Origin: an uncultured OM182 clade bacterium
GTDB taxonomy: Bacteria; Pseudomonadota; Gammaproteobacteria; Pseudomonadales; Azotimanducaceae
Direction: 5' to 3'
DNA: 64,000 bases
NCBI GenBank assembly: GCA_902567095.1
Contig: CACFLG010000001.1
Coordinates: 61,994-125,993, forward strand
A program made the translations under genes and the position numbers. The notes under the pieces are model-generated. The model saw only the letters and a list, made by a program, of their open reading frames with translations, searched no databases and had not been told where the DNA came from. The stretch's first letter is position 1; each line of letters opens with the position of its first letter. Positions 8,690 through 16,629 of the stretch are shown one piece after another.

Positions 8690-11032
8690 ATGAGAAAACT
8701 TCCCCAAGCCGCCAGCGTAGAGCATTCAGAAATGCACCAACCAGTTGCTGGCCAAGAACTCCCCCACGAGTCGGCGATTAAGCACGTGACAGGTAAGGCT
8801 GTGTATGTGGATGACATCCCAGAAGCACCAAATCTCGTCCATGTCGCTTGTGGTCTCTCGACAATTCCAAGCGGTGCAGTAAGGAGTATTGATCTAGATA
8901 AGGTCTGGTCTTCTGAAGGCGTAGTTGATGTCATTACCTGGGAGGACGTTCCAGGAAGTAATGATGTAAGTCCGGTTTATGATGGAGACAAGTTGCTTGC
9001 GGAGGGCAGGGTGGAGTTTGTGGGACAGCCGATCTTTGCGGTGGCCGCTGATTCGTTTGTGCTTGCAAAAAAAGCATGCCAAAAGGCAAAAATCGAATAC
9101 GAGAAGGCGGTGCCTTTTTTGGATGCGAGGATGGCCCTAGAGAACGAGGAATTCGTGCTACCTACGCGCACCTTCAAAAGAGGGGATGCCGAAAAATCAC
9201 TGGTTTCCTCAAAAAATCGGCTAGAGGGCGAGCAATTGGTTAGAGGGCAAGAGCACTTCTACCTCGAGGGTCAGGTAAGTGTTGCTAGTCCAAATGAGGA
9301 CGGCGGGGTCCATGTCATATCCTCTTCTCAGCATCCGACAGAAGTTCAAAAGCTGGTGGCTTCTGTGCTCGGGGTGGGAATCAATAGGGTTGATGCTGAG
9401 GTTCGCAGGATGGGCGGGGCTTTTGGCGGCAAAGAGTCTCAAGCCGCCGCAATAGCTTGTCTTGCCAGCATCTTCGCGATAAGAAATGGGAGACCAGCAA
9501 AATATAAATTGGCTCGGCAAGATGACATGGTCCAAACAGGAAAGCGCCACGATTTCTGGAACCGGTACTGGGTTGGCTTCAATGATCAAGGCCTGATTTC
9601 GGGCGTGGAGATGCACTTAGCCGGAATGTGCGGTTGCACGGCGGATTTGTCTGAGGGAATAGTTGATAGGGCCATGTTCCATGCTGACAACGCGTATTTT
9701 TATCCCTCTGTTATGATAAAAGGCTTCCGTTGCAAGACCAACACCGTTTCAAATACTGCTTTTCGTGGCTTTGGAGGACCAAAGGGAATGATGGCCGCAG
9801 AGTCGATGCTGGACGATATCGCGAGATCCGTGCGAAGAGATCCTCTCGATGTCAGGTATGAAAATCTTTATCGAGAGGGAAGGGATACCACGCCATATGG
9901 ACAAAAAATAGAGCAACACATTTTACTGCCGATGATGAAAAAGCTTGAGGCAGACTGTGGCTACCGCGCTCGGAAAGTAGCAATTTCTCAGTTCAATGAA
10001 TCAAACAAGTTTTTTAGGAAAGGCCTCGCTCTGACGCCTGTAAAGTTTGGCATCTCCTTCACGGCCAAGCACCTCAATCAAGCGGGCGCGCTTATCCATC
10101 TATACACTGACGGCAGCGTGCACCTTAATCACGGTGGCACGGAAATGGGTCAAGGTCTCTATACAAAAATTATGCAAGTTGTTGCCGATACCTTGGGTAT
10201 AAATCAAGAGCGGATCATTGTCTCTGCTGCCAGGACCGACAAAGTCCCTAATACCTCCCCAACCGCGGCAAGTGCAGGCACCGATTTAAATGGGATGGCG
10301 GCGAAAAACGCGGCTGAGATCATTAAACGACGCCTATTCGATTTTATTGTCGAAGCCTTCGAAGTTTCGTTTGACTCGATTCAGTTGAAAGGCGATAAAT
10401 TTTTTTTCGCGCAGAAAGAATGGGCTTTTGAAGAGATAATAAGCCAAGCTTATCTATCAAGAGTCAATTTATCTGCCAACGGGTTTTATAAAACACCTGA
10501 GATTGGGTTCGACAAAGAGAAAGGCACCGGGAAACCATTTTATTACTACGCCAACGGCTGCGCGGCATCAGAGGTCGTTGTAGACGTCGAAACTGGTGAG
10601 TACCGGATAACGCAGGTAGATATCTTGCATGATGCAGGGAACTCATTAAATCCTGCTTTAGACAGAGGCCAAATAGAGGGCGGATTTGTTCAGGGAATGG
10701 GGTGGCTCACGACCGAGGAGCTGCTCTGGGATGATCAAGGCAGAATTATTTCAAACAGCCCAGCTAACTATAAGATCCCTACGGCGTTTGATGTCCCCGA
10801 AAAGTTCACTGTCTCTCTCTACAACGAAGCTAACACTGTCGACACCATATACCGCTCAAAGGCAGTAGGTGAGCCTCCCCTGATGTTGGCTATTTCTGTC
10901 TGGTGCGCGCTCAGGGACGTGGCCGCTAGCTTCACTGACTATCAAGAAAGCCCACCAATGAATTCACCTGCCACAGCCGAGCAGGTTCTGAAAGCCATCA
11001 ATTGGGCGAGAGCAAGAGGAGTCTCTCAATGA
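8690..11032 (+). CDS. xdhB: Xanthine dehydrogenase molybdopterin-binding subunit
   Basis: 'VRRMGGAFGGKESQAAAIA', 'NTAFRGFGGPKGM', 'GGTEMGQGLYTKIMQV' molybdenum hydroxylase motifs. Confidence 0.95.
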   Translation: MRKLPQAASVEHSEMHQPVAGQELPHESAIKHVTGKAVYVDDIPEAPNLVHVACGLSTIPSGAVRSIDLDKVWSSEGVVDVITWEDVPGSNDVSPVYDGDKLLAEGRVEFVGQPIFAVAADSFVLAKKACQKAKIEYEKAVPFLDARMALENEEFVLPTRTFKRGDAEKSLVSSKNRLEGEQLVRGQEHFYLEGQVSVASPNEDGGVHVISSSQHPTEVQKLVASVLGVGINRVDAEVRRMGGAFGGKESQAAAIACLASIFAIRNGRPAKYKLARQDDMVQTGKRHDFWNRYWVGFNDQGLISGVEMHLAGMCGCTADLSEGIVDRAMFHADNAYFYPSVMIKGFRCKTNTVSNTAFRGFGGPKGMMAAESMLDDIARSVRRDPLDVRYENLYREGRDTTPYGQKIEQHILLPMMKKLEADCGYRARKVAISQFNESNKFFRKGLALTPVKFGISFTAKHLNQAGALIHLYTDGSVHLNHGGTEMGQGLYTKIMQVVADTLGINQERIIVSAARTDKVPNTSPTAASAGTDLNGMAAKNAAEIIKRRLFDFIVEAFEVSFDSIQLKGDKFFFAQKEWAFEEIISQAYLSRVNLSANGFYKTPEIGFDKEKGTGKPFYYYANGCAASEVVVDVETGEYRITQVDILHDAGNSLNPALDRGQIEGGFVQGMGWLTTEELLWDDQGRIISNSPANYKIPTAFDVPEKFTVSLYNEANTVDTIYRSKAVGEPPLMLAISVWCALRDVAASFTDYQESPPMNSPATAEQVLKAINWARARGVSQ

Positions 11033-11857
11033 ACTGGAAGGAGGCAATTAACCACTGTCACGACAGCGGTACCAGCTTCAGTATGGCCACCGTAATCTGT
11101 GCCACGGGTTCTACGCCCAGAGGCGGCGCTTCAAAAAATGGTGGTCACAGAATTAGAGACTTTTGACACGATCGGAGGTGGCGAGCTCGAATTCAATGTC
11201 ACAAAAAATGCTCGCAAAATGTTAGAGAAAAGAGTGCCTGTTCAGCAGGTGGAGCATTACCCTTTGGCGACAAAAGCTAACCAATGTTGTGGGGGCAGCG
11301 TGACGGTTCTGCTGGAATCATTCCCCGTTCCTCAGAACCGAATCACTATTTTTGGAGCGGGGCACGTGGCAAAGGCTCTTATAAAAATTTTGAGTCAGTG
11401 CGACACCCGGATCGACTGGATAGATACGCGGGCTGAAATATTCCCAAAGGAGCTCCCAGGTAACGTGAAGGTGAATCCGATAAACGATCCCGTGGAGCAT
11501 GTTGAGGCTATGACGTCAGATGAACGGTGCCTAGTTATGACGCACGATCACCATCTTGATTACCGGCTGGTTTCCGCTATCTTGACAAGGACAGAGGTAG
11601 ATTTCGTAGGTCTAATTGGTTCGGAGACTAAGTCAAAAAGGTTTATCTCGAAGTTGAGAAAAGAGGGGCTCAGTGATGAGGATTTGGCTCGCTGCGTGTG
11701 TCCAATTGGCCTTTCCTCGGTCAAAGGAAAGCTGCCAATGGAAATTGCTGTTTCGGTCGCGGCTCAGCTCCTGTCACTGGATCCTGTAGCTAATTCTGAT
11801 CTCAAGCCGGCGATTAGCTGGAAAGAGATTCGAGCTGCTTTTTCGCCGTCCCTGTAG
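11029..11857 (+). CDS. xdhC: Xanthine dehydrogenase accessory protein XdhC, apparent frameshift in A6 tract 11133-11138
   Basis: ATG at 11029 overlaps the xdhB stop (ATGA). Frame 1 reads MNWKEAINHCHDSGTSFSMATVICATGSTPRGGASK; removing one A continues into MVVTELETFDTIGGGELEF...FGAGHVAKAL...GLIGSETKSKRF (the 11099..11857 ORF). Restored length 275 aa. Confidence 0.88.
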
Positions 11858-11868
11858 AGGTAGAAAAA

Positions 11869-12369
11869 TTGAAGCTCTCACATTTCAACAATATCGACGA
11901 CAATGAACGGTGCAGGCTATTGATGGGCAGCTGTTCCTGCTCCCGGTGGGCAACCAAGCTCTCTGCTGAAGGACCATTCTCTTCGATTCAACATCTAATA
12001 GAAAAAGCCACCTGTTGTTGGTCTGAAATGAGCGAGGCTGACATCTTGGAGGCCTTTTCTGGACATCCAAAAATTGGCGATGTCAAAGACCTAGAGAAAA
12101 AATATGGAAGCTCGCCAATGGAAGAGCAGTCGGGCGTCAGATTAGCAAAGACTAGAACCCTTGAACGTTTGAAAAACAAAAACGAAGAATACTTAGAAAA
12201 GTTCGGGTTTATATTCATAGTTTTTGCGACTGGGAAAAGTGCCGAGGAGATGCTCGGGTTGCTTGAGTCAAGGCTCGAGAATTCGCGCGAAATGGAACTC
12301 GAAAATGGCGCAAGAGAACAGTCATTGATTTTCACAAAAAGATTACGGCAACTTTTGGAGGTCCTATGA
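11869..12369 (+). CDS. uraD: 2-oxo-4-hydroxy-4-carboxy-5-ureidoimidazoline (OHCU) decarboxylase
   Basis: 'EAFSGHPKIGDV', 'EQSGV', 'YLEKFGFIFIVFATGKSAEEML' OHCU decarboxylase motifs; purine cluster context. Confidence 0.92.
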   Translation: MKLSHFNNIDDNERCRLLMGSCSCSRWATKLSAEGPFSSIQHLIEKATCCWSEMSEADILEAFSGHPKIGDVKDLEKKYGSSPMEEQSGVRLAKTRTLERLKNKNEEYLEKFGFIFIVFATGKSAEEMLGLLESRLENSREMELENGAREQSLIFTKRLRQLLEVL

Positions 12370-12698
12370 AAAGAGCCCCTGTAACAACGCATATTCTTGA
12401 TTTGGTTACCGGGCGCCCGTCGGCCGGTGTGAATGTTGCTCTATTTTTTGGACAAGAACAAATAGCGCAATCAAAGACGAATGACGACGGCAGGATAGCG
12501 TCTTGGAATTCCGAATTCCAATTGGAGCAGGGGAGGTACCGTTTAGAGTTCGACGTCGGGCCGTGGTTCAAGAGTCTTGGCAGAGAAACTTTTTACGAAG
12601 AGATCCAGATTGCTTTCTTGGTAGATAAGGTGGAAGAGCATTTTCATGTCCCATTGCTGTTGAGTCCGCACGGCTACTCGACTTATCGAGGCAGTTAG
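12366..12698 (+). CDS. uraH: 5-hydroxyisourate hydrolase (transthyretin-like)
   Basis: 'THILDLVTGRPSAGVNV', 'NDDGRI', C-terminal 'HVPLLLSPHGYSTYRGS'. Confidence 0.95.
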   Translation: MKRAPVTTHILDLVTGRPSAGVNVALFFGQEQIAQSKTNDDGRIASWNSEFQLEQGRYRLEFDVGPWFKSLGRETFYEEIQIAFLVDKVEEHFHVPLLLSPHGYSTYRGS

Positions 12699-12758
12699 AA
12701 AAGTTTTTCCTATGAGGCTCACTGTTTTCCTTAAATTTTAAGCGAGGCGAAGAATAGT

Positions 12759-13976
12759 TTGGATGCGTTGTGGTTAGAGTGGTTCAGTTTGGTCGTGAGG
12801 TGGCTCCATGTGATTGCAGGGATCGCTTGGATTGGTGCCTCGCTTCATTTTGTTTGGTTGGATAACAGCCTCACCTCGCCCCCTGGATCAAATTTGCCCC
12901 AAGGAGTCAAGGGAGAGCTTTGGTCTATCCATGGCGGCGGCATCTATCACTTTCAGAAATATCATCTAGCGCCGCCAAAGTGGCCCAGCAGTCTCCATTG
13001 GTCCAAGTGGGAGGCCTACTCGACATGGATTACCGGAACTCTTCTGCTCCTAGCGGTCTACTACTTCAAGGCTCAGGCTTATCTTGTCGGAGTCGACAAG
13101 TTAATCTCCGATCCTACGGTTGCAATCGTGGCAAGCGTCGCCTTTCTTTTCGTTGGGGTTGGCGTTTATGAGGCCATAGTGCGGTCCCCACTGCGAAAAA
13201 AGAGCCTTTTGTTTGCTTGGGCCGTTGGCATTTACGTTGCTTTTTCCTGCTGGTTGTCGGTGCTCTTGTTCTCTGACCGGGCGGCGTTTGTGCATGTTGG
13301 GGCTCTGATGGGCACGATCATGGCTGGGAACGTGTTCCTTGGCATAATTCCTAGCCAAAAAAAGTTCGTGGCCGCGGTTCAAGCGGGCCACGAGCCAGAC
13401 GAAGAGTCTGCTCTCTTTGCGAAACAGCGGTCCACACATAACAATTATTTTACGTTGCCCGTGCTCTTTTGCATGATATGCATCCACTACCCATTTCTGT
13501 ATGGGCACCCCCTCAATTGGCTTATCCTAATTTCTATCATTGCGATCACTGCTTACGCGCGCCATTTCTTCAATCTACGCCACAGAGGTATTTTGAACTA
13601 TTGGATTCTGGTTAGATCCGTCCTCGCGTTCTTGGGCCTTGCCATATTCGTTACCTATGGCAACTCTGCGCCTGATAGCGAAGACCAGCCAAAGACTCAA
13701 GCGCAGGAGCAAGAGGTCATAACTGACCTAGCAGCGCTCAGTTTGATTGAGGAGCATTGTCACGTTTGTCATGCAAAAGAACCGACCTATCCAGGATTTT
13801 ATGCGCCGCCAGGCGGTATCGTGCTGAATGATCGTCAATCGATACTAGCCTCCCTTAGCAAGAGTCTGTCCGCAACGCAAACAAAGTATATGCCCCTTGG
13901 AAATCTTACGAAAATGAGCGACAAAGAACGCAACGACTTGGTGCTTTGGATGCAACTGCAGCAACCTGATAGGTAA
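12759..13976 (+). CDS. puuD: Membrane urate oxidase PuuD with C-terminal cytochrome c domain
   Basis: 'RWLHVIAGIAWIGASLHFVWLDNSL', 'WSIHGGGIYHFQKYHLAPPKWPSSLHWSKWEAYSTWITG', haem c motif 'CHVCH', 'GNLTKMSDKERNDLVLWMQ'. Confidence 0.95.
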   Translation: MDALWLEWFSLVVRWLHVIAGIAWIGASLHFVWLDNSLTSPPGSNLPQGVKGELWSIHGGGIYHFQKYHLAPPKWPSSLHWSKWEAYSTWITGTLLLLAVYYFKAQAYLVGVDKLISDPTVAIVASVAFLFVGVGVYEAIVRSPLRKKSLLFAWAVGIYVAFSCWLSVLLFSDRAAFVHVGALMGTIMAGNVFLGIIPSQKKFVAAVQAGHEPDEESALFAKQRSTHNNYFTLPVLFCMICIHYPFLYGHPLNWLILISIIAITAYARHFFNLRHRGILNYWILVRSVLAFLGLAIFVTYGNSAPDSEDQPKTQAQEQEVITDLAALSLIEEHCHVCHAKEPTYPGFYAPPGGIVLNDRQSILASLSKSLSATQTKYMPLGNLTKMSDKERNDLVLWMQLQQPDR

Positions 13977-14900
13977 TTAGCCCTTTTTTAGGCTTGGCGG
14001 ATGATTGTCGTGCCAGTGCCTGGCTATGTCGGCCCGTGTGCAAATCCAAACGGAGGATTTTTCAGCGACATATTTAAGGAACCTTTTTAGCGCAGCGAAT
14101 CTTCCAGGTCGCCCCGCGATTCGGCAGTGCAACCCAACGCTCATCATCTTTCCTCCCTCCTCGTACAAGGTGTCAAACGAATCCTTTAAGTAGGAGAAGA
14201 ATTGATCCCCCGAATTAAATCCTTGAGGGGAGGCGAATCTCATGTCGTTGTTATCGAGAGTGTAAGGCACGATCAAATGTTTTCTTTCAGCTGCATTGTG
14301 CCAGTAGGGGAGGTCGTCGGCGTATGAGTCACTGTCATAAAGAAAATTCTCCCACTCAAGAAGGATCTTCCTTGTGTTTGGGCTATCTCTTCCCGTGTAC
14401 CAGCCCAAGGGTTTTTCTCCGGTGATTGCTTCGTGGATTTCGATGGCTTTCGCCATGTGCTCTCTCTCTGTTTCTTCTCTGATCATTTGGTAACTAATCC
14501 AACGGTACCCGTGAGATGCGATTTCCCAATTAGATTCAAGCATTGCCTCGACCGCGCCGAGATTTCTTTGCATTGCCATTGCAACACCGAATACAGTAAC
14601 TGGGAAGTTAAACTCATCGAACAACCTGCGAAGCCTCCAAAAACCTGCGCGGCTTCCGTATTCATAGATAGATTCCATGCTCATGTGCCTATTACTAAAT
14701 GCCTCGGCGCCAATGATTTCCGATAAGAACGTCTCTGAGTGTGGGTCTCCGTGAAGGGTGTTATTTTCTCCTCCTTCCTCGTAGTTGATAACAAACTGAA
14801 GCGCTATCTTTGCATTGTTCGGCCAACGAGGATCCGGTGGGGTTGATCCAAAACCAATCATATCTCTGGGGTATTTTTCTCGGTCTTCTTCGCTTAGCAT
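13977..14900 (-). CDS. puuE: Allantoinase PuuE (polysaccharide deacetylase fold)
   Basis: 'RDMIGFGSTPPDPRWPNNAKIALQFVINYEEGGENN', 'SHGYRWI', 'GWYTGRDSPNTR'. Confidence 0.94.
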   Translation of the reverse strand: MLSEEDREKYPRDMIGFGSTPPDPRWPNNAKIALQFVINYEEGGENNTLHGDPHSETFLSEIIGAEAFSNRHMSMESIYEYGSRAGFWRLRRLFDEFNFPVTVFGVAMAMQRNLGAVEAMLESNWEIASHGYRWISYQMIREETEREHMAKAIEIHEAITGEKPLGWYTGRDSPNTRKILLEWENFLYDSDSYADDLPYWHNAAERKHLIVPYTLDNNDMRFASPQGFNSGDQFFSYLKDSFDTLYEEGGKMMSVGLHCRIAGRPGRFAALKRFLKYVAEKSSVWICTRADIARHWHDNHPPSLKKG

Positions 14901-14980
14901 TGGCTGGTTCCTAGAATTTTTTTTTATTGCTCATCATAATTTTAAAGGCGGCAGTTGCTTTGGAAAAAAATCCCTCTTGG

Positions 14981-16051
14981 CTATCTCTCAACTCCATGAA
15001 TCCTTAAACCGTGGATGCCTCCATTTGGATAATACATGAACAGCAAATTCGTCACCGCAGAGGTGGACTTTTCGATATTAAATTTATGAAAAGTGTCCGG
15101 GGAGAGGGCTCCAAAGCCGAGCAAAGTCAGCCAAGAATCACTTGGCTTTAAGAAAATCTGAAATTTTGAGGAGGCGCAAGATTTCTCTTTAAGGAACTGC
15201 CGATTTCCCATGTACTCCGGAAAGTTTTCGGGAATTACCTCAAGGCCGCCCTCGAACCTTAAACCCCAGCGAGGTCTTTCATCCCAGATTTCTTGTGAAA
15301 TATCTGGCTCTTGACTATCGACTGCAAACAAATGGCAACTCAGCGGTGAATTAAGTCGATGCATGTATGTGTCAACAACAAGTTCCTTTACTATTGTTGG
15401 GTTTTTTAGACTGAAGAGCGCGTGCTCGCCGAATCCTTTTCTTGCCGATTCCCATCCACGCATGTAGTCAACTTCTCGGTGCCCCATTACTGCATCCATG
15501 GGGGTTCCAAAATAAGAGTTAGAGATTTTTTTTACTTCTGCGGTCTCCAGAAGATTCTTTTCGTTGGCTTGCTCTTGAAGCTGCTGTCCGAGGAGGTTTA
15601 TCCTGGCGATTCCACCTCCGTAGTGACAGATGACTCTGCATTCCGTCGCTGAGGTTGGGTCAATATCAAAAACATTTTCGGAATCAGGCTGGAGCGGCAT
15701 ACGACTCAAGACTTCTTGGTTTTTTTCGCCGTCTCTCAGGGTAACTGACACCTCTGGGACAGCGTTACCGATATACCATTTCGTGCTTATCGTTATCGTT
15801 GAAACTTCTGATCGAGCTTTGAGTCCAATATTAAGCCACTCGTGTGCATCGTTATCGTAGCAGAAGCCGTCGGATTCTTTATTTAAAGCAGTTGTCTTAT
15901 GTCTAGCACTTTCGAAACCCCAGAACTCTGCTCCCATATGGGAGAAGTTGCCTTTTCTATTTTCCGGGGTCGCGGATCTCACAACCTCGTGAGGGTTTGT
16001 GAAATCTGATTCGCTGTAATCTATCAAGAATATGGAGAGCAGTTCAGTCAT
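14981..16051 (-). CDS. alc: Allantoicase
   Basis: 'GWESARKGFGEHALFSLKNPTIVKELVVDTYMHRLNSP', 'GGIARINLLG', 'MYYPNGGIHGLRIHG'; operonic with allA and puuE. Confidence 0.92.
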   Translation of the reverse strand: MTELLSIFLIDYSESDFTNPHEVVRSATPENRKGNFSHMGAEFWGFESARHKTTALNKESDGFCYDNDAHEWLNIGLKARSEVSTITISTKWYIGNAVPEVSVTLRDGEKNQEVLSRMPLQPDSENVFDIDPTSATECRVICHYGGGIARINLLGQQLQEQANEKNLLETAEVKKISNSYFGTPMDAVMGHREVDYMRGWESARKGFGEHALFSLKNPTIVKELVVDTYMHRLNSPLSCHLFAVDSQEPDISQEIWDERPRWGLRFEGGLEVIPENFPEYMGNRQFLKEKSCASSKFQIFLKPSDSWLTLLGFGALSPDTFHKFNIEKSTSAVTNLLFMYYPNGGIHGLRIHGVER

Positions 16052-16563
16052 ATGGCGTTGATTATAACCTGTTCTCCCTCTTCGATCTCAACCTCATCGC
16101 AATTTTCTTTATCAATCACCATGTCAATCACTAAAAAATCCGAGACCTCATTCAGCGCAAGATTATAATGATGCCAAGTCCCAGGGTGATAGTTAACGCC
16201 TTGATTCGGGGATGCCATGAAAGCCTTGATTTTCGAAAAAACGAAATCACCTTGTGGCGCTACAACTACCAAGTATGGTTGTTCCGATAATGGAAAAAAC
16301 AGTTGGCTGGAAAGCGGGTGTCTCTCAAAGGATTTTATTAAAAACGGGAGGCGAACAGGCTTTGACCTGAAAATATTAACTGATGGTTTTCCTCCACCTT
16401 GGTTCAGAGAAAGCTCGGCCAAGTCATTAAAACGCTCAGTGTTTCCATCGTTGATCAACAGAGCTTTTTGAATGGAGGCATCTATGACGTTTCCAAACTC
16501 TTCAAAAGCCTTTTCTTCAAGAGGTTGAGGCACAAGCGAGCGATTCAAAAGATCTATCTCCAA
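16048..16563 (-). CDS. allA: Ureidoglycolate lyase
   Basis: 'RHPLSSQLFFPLSEQPYLVVVAP', 'GVNYHPGTWHHYNLAL'; 4-nt overlap with alc. Confidence 0.92.
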   Translation of the reverse strand: MEIDLLNRSLVPQPLEEKAFEEFGNVIDASIQKALLINDGNTERFNDLAELSLNQGGGKPSVNIFRSKPVRLPFLIKSFERHPLSSQLFFPLSEQPYLVVVAPQGDFVFSKIKAFMASPNQGVNYHPGTWHHYNLALNEVSDFLVIDMVIDKENCDEVEIEEGEQVIINAI

Positions 16564-16629
16564 ATTTGATGCACAACCTTCGCATACCGATCCATGGGTT
16601 TCAACAGCATGGATTTTCTTCGTAAACGA

